From positions 3,844,001 through 3,908,000 of the forward strand of contig AP024629.1 of NCBI GenBank assembly GCA_019670725.1: a stretch of 64,000 bases of DNA. The letters are read 5' to 3'. Below, in pieces: positions 27,671 to 35,231 of this stretch. The position numbers were made by a program, and so were the translations under genes. The notes below the pieces were generated by a model that was not told where the DNA came from, searched no databases, and was given only the letters and a program-made list of their open reading frames with translations. This DNA is from Alphaproteobacteria bacterium SO-S41. GTDB lineage: Bacteria; Pseudomonadota; Alphaproteobacteria; Micropepsales; Micropepsaceae. Every line of letters begins with the position of its first letter. The stretch's first letter is position 1.

Positions 27671-28561
27671 CTAGGCCTGCTCGCCGGCGGTGGCGAGCTT
27701 GGCCGGGTCGAAGGGGTAGATCGTGCCGCAGAATTCGCATTTGGCTTCGATGCGGCCGTCGTCGGTTTTGAGGTCGGCGAGTTCTTCGGCGGTGTAGCTC
27801 TTCAGGATGTTCTCGACGCGCTCGGCCGAGCAGCGGCACTGGAAGGCGATGGGCTGGGGCGCGAAGACGCGGACGCCGTCTTCGTTGAAGAGGCGGTAGA
27901 GCAGATCTTCGGCCGCGAGCGTGGGGTCGAGCAGCTCGTCCGCGCCGACCGTGTCGAGATAGGCGCCGAAGCGGCGCCAGTCGTCGTCATCGGCGTCGAA
28001 GGGCTGGATGCCGCCCTCGCCCGCCACGCGCTGCAGGATGATGCCGCCGGCACGCCATTGCGGTTCGCCGCCGGGCACCTGGACCTGGCCGACGAAGATG
28101 CGGAGCTTGGTCGGAATCTGTTCCGACTTCTCGAAATAGCCGAGCGCCGCCTCGGTCAGCGAGCCGTGCAGATCGACGATGCCCTGATAGCGGTTGGCGC
28201 CCTCGGCGGGATCGATGGTGAGCGCGAAGGAGCCCTCGCCCAGGAGCGGTGCGTCGGGTTCGGCGTCGGCATCGACGCTGACGAAACTGCGGACATGGCC
28301 GGGCGTTTGGTAGTCGGCGGCGACCATGGTGGCGCGGCCTGAGCCGCGGGTCTGCAGGGTGAGCGTGCCGTCGAACTTCAGGGACGTGCCAAGCAGAGAG
28401 ACGATGGCGAGCGCCTCGCCCGACAGGCGGGCGGCGTCGCCGCGATAGCCATGGCCGTCGATGACGCGCTGCGCCACGGCGCCGAGTCGCACGATGCGGC
28501 CGCGGGCGGCGGCGCCTTCGACGGCAAAGGGCAAGGCGAAATCGTCAGCGGGGAGGGTCAC
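27671..28561 (-). CDS. hslO: Redox-regulated chaperone Hsp33
   Basis: This 296-residue holdase is activated by oxidation in the cytoplasm. The zinc/redox site lies near the C-terminus: CRC near residues 239-241 and CEFC near 271-274. Both pairs form disulfides and release zinc on oxidative stress. The N-terminal domain (GRIVRLGAVAQRVI, GSGRATMVAADYQ) matches the family. The ATG is at 28561. The gene lies 27 bp downstream of argF on the same strand, an arrangement seen in related genomes, so it is probably part of the argD-argF transcript. Confidence 0.94.
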   Translation of the reverse strand: MTLPADDFALPFAVEGAAARGRIVRLGAVAQRVIDGHGYRGDAARLSGEALAIVSLLGTSLKFDGTLTLQTRGSGRATMVAADYQTPGHVRSFVSVDADAEPDAPLLGEGSFALTIDPAEGANRYQGIVDLHGSLTEAALGYFEKSEQIPTKLRIFVGQVQVPGGEPQWRAGGIILQRVAGEGGIQPFDADDDDWRRFGAYLDTVGADELLDPTLAAEDLLYRLFNEDGVRVFAPQPIAFQCRCSAERVENILKSYTAEELADLKTDDGRIEAKCEFCGTIYPFDPAKLATAGEQA

Positions 28562-28588
28562 AACACAGGGCCTTTTCGGGGAAGGGCC

Positions 28589-29530
28589 TTATTTAGTGTC
28601 GGTCAGCGCCCAGACAAGAACGGACTTCTGGGCGTGGAGGCGGTTCTCGGCCTCGTCCCAGACGGCGGATTGCGGGCCGTCGATCACCTCGGCCGCGACC
28701 TCTTCCCCGCGCTTGGCGGGGAGACAGTGCATGAAGATCGCGCCCTTGTTGGCGGCGTCCATCAGGCGCTGGTCGACCTGGAAGGGGCGCAGGAGGTTGT
28801 GGCGGTATTCGCGGTCGCCGTCGCCCATCGAGACCCACGAGTCGGTGATGACGCAATCGGCGCCGTCGACAGCCTCATAGGGATCGTTGGTGAGCTTCAG
28901 CTCCGCGCCCTCGGCGCGCGCCCAGTCGAGCAGCGCGGCGGGCGGGCTGAGCTGTTCGGGCGTCGCGATCTTCAGCTTCACATCGAGGCGGGCGGCGGCG
29001 TGGACCCAGGAGGCGAGCACGTTGTTGCTGTCGCCGGTCCAGGCGATCGTGCGGCCGCGGATCGAGCCCAGGCGCTCCTCGAAGGTCTGGATATCCGCCA
29101 GGACCTGGCAGGGATGCGACTTCTTGGTGAGGCCGTTGATCACGGGCACCGTTGCGTATTGCGCCATCTCCAGCAGCTCGTGATGCGAGAGCATGCGGAT
29201 CATGATGGCGTCGACATAGCGCGACATGACGCGCGCGGTGTCGGCGATGGATTCGCGGTGGCCGAGTTCGATCTCGTCGCCGGAGACGATGAGGACATGT
29301 GCGCCGAGCTCGTTGATCCCCACGTCGAACGACATGCGGGTGCGCAAGCTCGGCTGCTGGAAGATCAGCGCGATCTTCTTGCCGAGCAGCGGCAGGTAGT
29401 CGCCGAGATTGCCCTTCACGCGCCGGGCCTTCAGCGCCTTGGCGCCCGCGACGAGGGATTCGATCTCGCCCGTCGAGAAATCGGCGAGATCGACAAAATG
29501 CCTGGGCTTCACGCCCTCCGCGTCGCTCAT
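28589..29530 (-). CDS. argF: Ornithine carbamoyltransferase
   Basis: This 313-residue enzyme forms citrulline from ornithine and carbamoyl phosphate. The carbamoyl-phosphate site [13 protein letters not shown] (about 54-66), the HPCQVLAD block (about 136-143) and the ornithine-side [11 protein letters not shown] near the C-terminus are all intact. The ATG at 29530 overlaps the argD stop by four bases, so argD and argF are translationally coupled. Confidence 0.96.
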   Translation of the reverse strand: MSDAEGVKPRHFVDLADFSTGEIESLVAGAKALKARRVKGNLGDYLPLLGKKIALIFQQPSLRTRMSFDVGINELGAHVLIVSGDEIELGHRESIADTARVMSRYVDAIMIRMLSHHELLEMAQYATVPVINGLTKKSHPCQVLADIQTFEERLGSIRGRTIAWTGDSNNVLASWVHAAARLDVKLKIATPEQLSPPAALLDWARAEGAELKLTNDPYEAVDGADCVITDSWVSMGDGDREYRHNLLRPFQVDQRLMDAANKGAIFMHCLPAKRGEEVAAEVIDGPQSAVWDEAENRLHAQKSVLVWALTDTK

Positions 29531-30717
29531 GCCGCGGCGTCCTGCTTCTTGGAGAGCGCCGCGCAGGCGGCGCCGATGGCGGCAATCCCTTCGGCGAGTT
29601 CGGCGTCGCCGACGATCAGCGGGGGCAGGATGCGCGTGACATTGTCGCCCGCGCCGATGGCGAGGAGATGCTGGTCACGCAGCGCCGCGACGAATTCGGT
29701 GTTCGGCACGCGGGTCTTGAGGCCGAGCAGGAGGCCGTCGCCGCGGACCTCCTCGATGATGCCGGGATAGGTGTCTTTCAGCATGGCGAGCTGCTGCTTC
29801 AGGCGCAGCGCGGTCTGCTGGACGCGCTCGAGGAAGCCGGGCGCGAGAACCTGGTCGAGCACCGCATTAGCGACGGCCATGGCGAGCGGGTTGCCCCCGA
29901 AGGTGCTCCCATGCGTGCCGGCGGTCATGCCGACCGCGGCGCGCTCGGTCGCGAGGCACGCGCCGACGGGGAAGCCGCCGCCGATGCCTTTGGCGATCGC
30001 CATGATGTCGGGCGCGACGCCGGCTTGCTGATAGGCGAAGAGTTTGCCGGAGCGGCCGACGCCGGTCTGGACCTCGTCGAAGATGAGGAGAAGGCCATGC
30101 TCGTCGCAGAGGGCGCGGAGGGCGCGGAGGAATTCAGGCGCCGCGACGCGGACGCCGCCTTCGCCCTGGACGGGCTCGATCAGCAGGGCGCCCGTTTCGG
30201 GGCCGATGGCGACCTTGAGGGCGGCGAGATCGCCGAAGGGGACCTGGTCGAAGCCTTCGACCTTGGGGCCGAAGCCTTCGAGGTATTTCGCCTGGCCGCC
30301 GGCCGCGATGGTCGCGAGCGTGCGGCCGTGGAAAGCGCCCTCGAAGGTGATGATGTGGAAGCGCTCGGGATGGCCGTTATGGCTCTGGTACTTGCGCGCC
30401 ATCTTGATCGCGCATTCCAGGGCCTCGGCGCCCGAATTGGTGAAGAACATCGTGTCGGCGAAGGTCGCCGCGACGAGGCGCGCCGCGAGCTTCTCGCCGC
30501 CGGGGATGCGATAGAGGTTGGAGGTGTGCCAGACCTTGCCGGCCTGTTCGGTCAGCGCCGCGATCAGGCCGGGATTGGCGTGGCCGAGCGCGTTCACCGC
30601 GACGCCGGCGCCGAAATCCAGGTATCGCTGCCCGTTATCCGCGATCAGGTAGCAACCTTCGCCCCTCTCGAAAGCGAGATCGGCGCGCGCATAGGTGGGC
30701 AGGACGGGCGTAATCAC
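29527..30717 (-). CDS. argD: Acetylornithine/succinyldiaminopimelate aminotransferase
   Basis: This class III PLP aminotransferase of about 396 residues makes N-acetylornithine in arginine synthesis and may also act in lysine synthesis. Motifs seen are [44 protein letters not shown] with the PLP Asp, and [12 protein letters not shown] with the Schiff-base Lys. The GTG start at 30717 (protein beginning [13 protein letters not shown]) fits the family N-terminus. An ATG at 30780 would add 21 residues but has no Shine-Dalgarno. It overlaps argF by four bases. Confidence 0.93.
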   Translation of the reverse strand: MITPVLPTYARADLAFERGEGCYLIADNGQRYLDFGAGVAVNALGHANPGLIAALTEQAGKVWHTSNLYRIPGGEKLAARLVAATFADTMFFTNSGAEALECAIKMARKYQSHNGHPERFHIITFEGAFHGRTLATIAAGGQAKYLEGFGPKVEGFDQVPFGDLAALKVAIGPETGALLIEPVQGEGGVRVAAPEFLRALRALCDEHGLLLIFDEVQTGVGRSGKLFAYQQAGVAPDIMAIAKGIGGGFPVGACLATERAAVGMTAGTHGSTFGGNPLAMAVANAVLDQVLAPGFLERVQQTALRLKQQLAMLKDTYPGIIEEVRGDGLLLGLKTRVPNTEFVAALRDQHLLAIGAGDNVTRILPPLIVGDAELAEGIAAIGAACAALSKKQDAAA

Positions 30718-31023
30718 GGGCAGACCCCAAGCGGTCACAAAATCTGGAGGGCAGGGAAATACGGGATTCCCCCCTGACATGCGAGGCGCTATTTAGCGGG
30801 CGATCTCGCACCTGCGAACCCTCCGTGTACGGAGGAGCGGATTTCCGGCGTTTTTGCGCCCTGATTCGCGGAATGTTCCTGTGAACGAGCGTTAACGAAC
30901 CCTTGTGCTGTCAAGGCTTTTCGGGTCCATATCTAGTATGTGGCTTGGGGTTGGGGACTGTTGAGGCCACAAGCACTAGGCGTCTTAAATTATTCACTTC
31001 TCACCGAACAGAGAGGGGCAAGC
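30718..31023. other. Divergent argD/gcrA intergenic region
   Basis: These 306 bp hold no supported gene if argD starts at 30717. Visible elements are a hairpin CCTCCG/CGGAGG at 30820-30835, a GANTC methylation site (GATTC, 30863-30867), and an A/T-enriched stretch at about 30885-30945 likely to contain the gcrA promoter. Possible -35-like hexamers (TTGTGC, TGTCAA) occur near 30903-30914 and TATCTA at 30930, but spacing is not ideal. Confidence 0.45.
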
Positions 31024-31494
31024 ATGTCCTGGACGGACGATCGCATTGAACGGCTGAAACAAATGTGGACCGAGGGGCTCAGCGCCAGCCAGATCGCGCG
31101 CGCCCTGGGGGAAGTCACGCGCAACGCCGTGATCGGCAAGGTCCATCGCCTCGGTCTCGCCGGCCGGGCCACCGCCCCGCGGGTCGAGCGCCCGCGTCCG
31201 GCGCCGCAGCCCCGGCTGCACACGCCGCGCGTCGCGGTCATGCGCGCCGAGCCGGTGATCGAGGAGCCACTGGAGCCGATGCCCGTCAATGCCGTGACGG
31301 TGGTCGATCTGTCGGCGACCGTCTGCCGCTGGCCGATCGGCGACCCGGCGACGGCGGATTTCCGCTTCTGCGGCCGCAAGGCGAAGACCGGCGCGCCCTA
31401 TTGCGAAGCCCATGTGCGGATGGCCTACCAGCCCGCCCAGAGCCGCCGCGACCGGGACCGCGAACTGGTCCGCAAGCGGTTGAACTTCGGCTGA
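31024..31494 (+). CDS. gcrA: GcrA cell-cycle regulator
   Basis: This 156-residue transcription regulator works with sigma-70 at promoters methylated at GANTC by CcrM in alphaproteobacteria. The diagnostic N-terminus SWTDDRIERLKQMWTEGLSA and the following helix-turn-helix (SQIARALGEVTRNAVIGKVHRLGL) are intact, as is the C-terminal Cys motif CRWPIGDP...FRFCGRKAKTGAPYCEAH that binds RNA polymerase sigma in Caulobacter. A Shine-Dalgarno GAGGGG precedes ATG 31024; the upstream extension of the frame is not coding. The gene is divergent from argD. Confidence 0.95.
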   Translation: MSWTDDRIERLKQMWTEGLSASQIARALGEVTRNAVIGKVHRLGLAGRATAPRVERPRPAPQPRLHTPRVAVMRAEPVIEEPLEPMPVNAVTVVDLSATVCRWPIGDPATADFRFCGRKAKTGAPYCEAHVRMAYQPAQSRRDRDRELVRKRLNFG

Positions 31495-31535
31495 GTACCT
31501 GGCGCGCCTGACGGCGCCCCCTCACCTTCCGGCGC

Positions 31536-31591
31536 GATGTCTTCGACATCACGCCTCCCTCCTCTCCCCGCTTTGCGGGGCGAGGGGTCGG
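31536..31591. repeat. Palindromic intergenic repeat, family B, copy 3
   Basis: GATGTC/GACATC (31536-31550) is followed by a longer imperfect hairpin CTCTCCCCGC with GCGGGGCGAG (31562-31584). The element ends in GGGTCGGCTGTAG, very similar to copy 2. It separates convergent gcrA and phoB and may act as a bidirectional terminator. Confidence 0.6.
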
Positions 31592-31609
31592 CTGTAGCGA
31601 CCAGTGAGT

Positions 31610-32326
31610 TTAGCTCGCGCGTTCGACGACCTTGAGCTGCTCGTCGAGGGAGTAGCCGGCGGAGCGGACGGTGCGGATGGGGTCGCGTTCGCCGTCGGCG
31701 ATCAGCGATTTGCGCAGGCGGCCGATATGGACGTCCACGGTGCGCGCCTCGACATAGACATCCGAGCCCCAGACGGCGTCGAGCAGCTGCTCGCGGCTGA
31801 AGACGCGGCCGGGATGCTGGATGAGGTGGTCCAGCAGCTTGTATTCGGTCGGCCCGAGATGGACCTCGCGATTGTTGCGGCGGACGCGGCGGGCGACGCG
31901 GTCGATCGCGATGTCGCCGAAGGCCGCGGTTTCCTCGGCCAGCGCCGGACGGATGCGGCGGAGGACGGCGCGGATGCGGGCCGACATTTCGGTGACCGAG
32001 AAGGGCTTCACGACATAGTCGTCGGCGCCGGTGTCGAGGCCGCGGATGCGGTCCGATTCCTCGCCGCGCGCCGTCAGCATGATGATCGGCGTGTTGCGGC
32101 TTTCGGCGCGGGCGCGGAGGCGCCGGCAGACTTCGATGCCCGAGAGGTTCGGCAGCGCCCAGTCGAGCAGGATCAGGTCGGGCGCTTCCTCGGCGGCGAC
32201 GATGAGGGCTTCCTCGCCGTCGCGGGCTTCCACAATGCGATAGCCGTCGCGCTCGAGCGTGTAGCGCAGCATCGTGATGATCGCGACTTCGTCCTCGACG
32301 ATCAGGATGGTCGGTTTCGACGACAT
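31610..32326 (-). CDS. phoB: Phosphate regulon response regulator PhoB
   Basis: This is a 238-residue OmpR-class regulator. Receiver features are VEDE near residue 10, the phospho-Asp in LLDWALP near 54, and KPF with the conserved Lys near 105. The C-terminal winged helix contains TEYKLLDHLIQHPGRVFSREQLLDAVWG and ARTVDVHIGRLRKSL, typical of PhoB. It activates Pho-regulon genes under phosphate limitation after phosphorylation by PhoR. It sits 12 bp downstream of phoU. Confidence 0.93.
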   Translation of the reverse strand: MSSKPTILIVEDEVAIITMLRYTLERDGYRIVEARDGEEALIVAAEEAPDLILLDWALPNLSGIEVCRRLRARAESRNTPIIMLTARGEESDRIRGLDTGADDYVVKPFSVTEMSARIRAVLRRIRPALAEETAAFGDIAIDRVARRVRRNNREVHLGPTEYKLLDHLIQHPGRVFSREQLLDAVWGSDVYVEARTVDVHIGRLRKSLIADGERDPIRTVRSAGYSLDEQLKVVERAS

Positions 32327-32338
32327 CGCAGCTAAACC

Positions 32339-33055
32339 TTACTTTGCGGGCTCGTAGGGCACCGCGGTGGTCGAGGTCGCATCGCCCTTGGGCCGGTCTT
32401 CGCCAAGATAGACGCCGCGGACGAGATAGACGACCTGCTCTGCCACGTTGGTGGCGTGGTCGCCGATGCGCTCAAGGTTCTTCGCGACGAAGAGGAGATG
32501 AGTCGCCAGCGAGATCGTGCGCGGGTCTTCCATCATATAGGTCAGCAGCTCGCGGAAGAGCGAGTTGTAGAGCTCGTCGATTTCCTCGTCGCGGCGCCAG
32601 ACGGCCTCGGCGGCTTCGGCATCGCGGGCGGCGTAGGCGTCGAACACGGCCTTCAGCTGCACCAAGCATTCGCGGCCCATGCGGATGAGGCCCTGGGTGA
32701 GGCGGAGCGGCTGTTCGCGGTTCAGCACCAGCGCGCGCTTGGCGAGGTTCTTGGCGAGGTCGCCGATGCGCTCGATCTCGTTCGCGATGCGCAGCGCGGT
32801 GACGGTGAGGCGGAGATCGACGCCGACCGGCTGGCGCAGCGCCAGGATCTTCACCGCTTCGCTTTCGATCTGGCGTTCCAGATCGTCGATGCGGCGGTCG
32901 CTTTCGATCATGCGATCGGCGAGCGCGGAGTCGCGGCGCGAGACGGCGTCGATCGCGCCCTGGAGCAGCGCTTCGGCGACGCCGCCCATCTGCGCGACAT
33001 GCGTCGAGAGGGCTTCGAGTTCGCCTTCGTAAGATTTAACCAGATGTTCCGGCAC
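32339..33055 (-). CDS. phoU: Phosphate signalling protein PhoU
   Basis: This 238-residue all-helical protein has two PhoU repeats. Each carries the metal-binding E/D-x-x-x-D pattern (IANEIERIGDLAKNLAKRA and VAKNLERIGDHATNVAEQV). PhoU restrains PhoR when phosphate is plentiful by linking it to the Pst transporter. The gene lies between phoR and phoB. No pst genes lie beside it, although phoU usually follows pstB. Confidence 0.95.
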   Translation of the reverse strand: MPEHLVKSYEGELEALSTHVAQMGGVAEALLQGAIDAVSRRDSALADRMIESDRRIDDLERQIESEAVKILALRQPVGVDLRLTVTALRIANEIERIGDLAKNLAKRALVLNREQPLRLTQGLIRMGRECLVQLKAVFDAYAARDAEAAEAVWRRDEEIDELYNSLFRELLTYMMEDPRTISLATHLLFVAKNLERIGDHATNVAEQVVYLVRGVYLGEDRPKGDATSTTAVPYEPAK

Positions 33056-33126
33056 GGCTGCCCCCTAATATGCAGGCCGCTCTTACGGCGCGCAGACAGC
33101 GCCTTTGTAACGTATATATGACAGTT

Positions 33127-34287
33127 TTATGAAGCCGTCAGCGCCGGCAGGAAAACCGTGAAACGGCTGCCCTGCCCCGGCTCGCTCTCAATCTCGAGCC
33201 GGCCGCGATGGCGGTTGACGATGTGCTTGACGATGGCGAGGCCGAGGCCGGTGCCGCCGCGTTCGCGGCTGGCTTTCGCGTCGACGCGGTAGAAGCGCTC
33301 GGTCAGGCGCGGCAGGTGCTCGCGGGCGATGCCGGGGCCTTTGTCGGACACGGCGCAGGTGACCATCATGCCGGTCAATTCCTGGACGGCGCCGATACGG
33401 ATGGCAACGTCGCCGCCTTCGCTGCCGTATTTAACGGCGTTGTCGAGAAGGTTCTGGACGACCTGAATGAGTTCATCGCGCTCGCCGAGGACGGAAGGCA
33501 CGCCGGGCTCGGCCGTGATGATCGCCTTGATGCCCGCGCGGCCGAGCTGGGGCTGCACGGCATCGACGACATCGCCGGCGATACCCGCAAGATCGACCTT
33601 GCCGGACGGGCGGACATGTTCGTTGAGCTCGATGCGCGAGAGCGAGAGCAGATCGTCGATCAGGCGGCGCATCCGGTCCGCCTGGGTCTGCATGATCTCA
33701 AGGAAGCGTGCTTGCGCCTCGGGATCGTCACGGGCGGGACCGCGGATGGTTTCGATGAAGCCGGAGAGGCTGGTCAGCGGCGTGCGGAGTTCGTGGCTGG
33801 CATTGGCGACGAAGTCGGCGCGCATGCGCTCGACCCGGGTCATCGCTGTCGTGTCGCGGAGAAGTACGACCGCATGGGCGCCGTAGCCGGCCGCGCCGAG
33901 CGGCGCGACATGGGCTTCGATCGTGCGCTCGATGGGCACGGGGAGCGTGAAGGAGATTTCCTCGGCCGGGCCTTCGTCGAGCACGCGGTCGACGGCCTGG
34001 AGTACGGCGGGGATGCGGAAGGCGGCGGCGAAGGGCTTGCCCTCCACCGCACCGGTGAGATCGCCGGCGGCGGTGTTGCGCATGACGACGCGGCCGTAGA
34101 GATCGATGAGCAGGCAGGCGTCGGGGAGCGCGGCGAAGGCGTGACGCAGGACCTCCAAAGGCGCGGGATCGCGGAGCGGCTGAGGACCGGCGACCGGTGC
34201 GGGACGGCGACGGCCGAAGACATAGCCGCCGCCCGCCGCGGCGAGCGCGACGGCAACGGTCAGTCCCCAGGCGATCCCCCCGTCCAT
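33127..34287 (-). CDS. phoR: Phosphate regulon sensor kinase PhoR
   Basis: This 386-residue membrane-anchored histidine kinase has one N-terminal membrane segment (about 4-26), a PAS domain (DACLLIDLYGRVVMRN) and HisKA with [15 protein letters not shown]. The ATPase domain has NLLDNAVKY, DKGPGI and GGTGLGLAIVKH. The ATG at 34287 lies five bases after the dienelactone-hydrolase stop; a longer frame would overlap that gene. With phoU and phoB it forms the phosphate signalling unit. Confidence 0.92.
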   Translation of the reverse strand: MDGGIAWGLTVAVALAAAGGGYVFGRRRPAPVAGPQPLRDPAPLEVLRHAFAALPDACLLIDLYGRVVMRNTAAGDLTGAVEGKPFAAAFRIPAVLQAVDRVLDEGPAEEISFTLPVPIERTIEAHVAPLGAAGYGAHAVVLLRDTTAMTRVERMRADFVANASHELRTPLTSLSGFIETIRGPARDDPEAQARFLEIMQTQADRMRRLIDDLLSLSRIELNEHVRPSGKVDLAGIAGDVVDAVQPQLGRAGIKAIITAEPGVPSVLGERDELIQVVQNLLDNAVKYGSEGGDVAIRIGAVQELTGMMVTCAVSDKGPGIAREHLPRLTERFYRVDAKASRERGGTGLGLAIVKHIVNRHRGRLEIESEPGQGSRFTVFLPALTAS

Positions 34288-34292
34288 ACGCC

Positions 34293-35126
34293 TTAGGCGG
34301 CGCCGTTGGCGGCGAACCAGGCGAGCATCTTTGCCCAAGCGTCTTTCGCGTCCGCCTCGACGTAGCTATCGCGATAGTCGGCGTTGAAGCCGTGCGGCGC
34401 GTCGGCATAGACCTCGATCTTTGAGGGATTGTGCGCGGCGACGAGGGCGGCGCGCATCTGCTCGACGGTGTCGAGCGGGATGCCCTTGTCCTGGCCGCCG
34501 TACAAGCCGAGCACCGGAGCCTTCAGCTCGGCGACGAGGTCGATGGGGTGCTTGGGGTGGAGCTCGTCGGGGGTGCCGACCAGCTTGCCGTACCAGGCGG
34601 CGCCCGCCTTCAGCGCGGGATTGTGCGCGGCGTAGAGCCACACGATGCGGCCGCCCCAGCAGAAACCGGTGATGGCGAGCTTGCTGGTGTCGGCAAGTTC
34701 GGTGAGCGCGAAGGCGCCGGTCGCGTCGAGGTCGGACATGACCTGCGCGTCCGGGACCTTGGAGACGATGTCCTTGACCAGCGTGTCGATGTCGGGCGCC
34801 GCGGCGGGATCGCCCTGGCGGGCATAGAGGGCGGGCGCGATCGCGTAGTAGCCGGATTTCGCGAGGCGACGGCAGAGATCCTTGATGTGCTCGTGCACGC
34901 CGAAGATTTCCTGCGTGACGATAACGACCGCCTCGGCCTTGCCGCCAGCGGGACGCGCGCGATAGCCGGGGATCGTGCCGTCGGCGACGGGGATCTTCAC
35001 CTCGGCGACGTCAAGGCCGTCGGCCGGCGTCGCGATGGCGGCGGCGGAAACGGGCAGGACGGATTGCGCGAAGCCGACGCCGAGCGCGGTGATCGCGAAG
35101 GCGCGGCGGGTCAAGGCAAGGGTCAT
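34293..35126 (-). CDS. Dienelactone hydrolase family protein, exported
   Basis: This 277-residue alpha/beta hydrolase carries an N-terminal twin-arginine-like signal (TRRAFAITALGVGFA). Catalytic features are the nucleophile Cys in GFCWGG near residue 159, Asp in GGQDKGIP and His in APHGFNADY, plus the QEIFGVHEH oxyanion-side block. It is expected to hydrolyse lactone or ester bonds in the periplasm; the substrate is unknown. The start at 35126 has an AGGAGCG Shine-Dalgarno. It is the first of four codirectional genes with phoR, phoU and phoB, and its stop is five bases from phoR, so it may be expressed with the Pho genes. Confidence 0.88.
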   Translation of the reverse strand: MTLALTRRAFAITALGVGFAQSVLPVSAAAIATPADGLDVAEVKIPVADGTIPGYRARPAGGKAEAVVIVTQEIFGVHEHIKDLCRRLAKSGYYAIAPALYARQGDPAAAPDIDTLVKDIVSKVPDAQVMSDLDATGAFALTELADTSKLAITGFCWGGRIVWLYAAHNPALKAGAAWYGKLVGTPDELHPKHPIDLVAELKAPVLGLYGGQDKGIPLDTVEQMRAALVAAHNPSKIEVYADAPHGFNADYRDSYVEADAKDAWAKMLAWFAANGAA

Positions 35127-35141
35127 GGGTCGCTCCTGACT

Positions 35142-35176
35142 GACAAGCAAAAGGCGGGCAGATCGCTCTGCCCGCC
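35142..35176 (-). terminator. Intrinsic terminator after the CVNH gene
   Basis: Read on the minus strand, GGCGGGCAGA and TCTGCCCGCC (35153-35176) form a perfect 10-bp stem with a 4-base loop, followed by TTTTGCTTGT. It lies 56 bp downstream of the CVNH gene stop and only 16 bp upstream of the dienelactone hydrolase start, so it may also attenuate entry into that operon. Confidence 0.85.
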
Positions 35177-35196
35177 TCTGGGGTACGCTTATTCGG

Positions 35197-35220
35197 CGGA
35201 CCGGATCAATCGCCGGTCCG
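35197..35220. promoter_or_regulatory. Inverted repeat downstream of CVNH gene
   Basis: CGGACCGG (35197-35204) and CCGGTCCG (35213-35220) form a perfect 8-bp palindrome with an 8-base spacer, between the CVNH stop and the terminator. It could be an extra mRNA-stabilising hairpin or an operator for the downstream operon. Confidence 0.45.
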
Positions 35221-35231
35221 TGTCAGTCGCC

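Noticed and set aside
30780-30780. ATG 30780 as the argD start
   Set aside because: No Shine-Dalgarno precedes it and the extra 21 residues do not fit the family N-terminus; GTG 30717 does.
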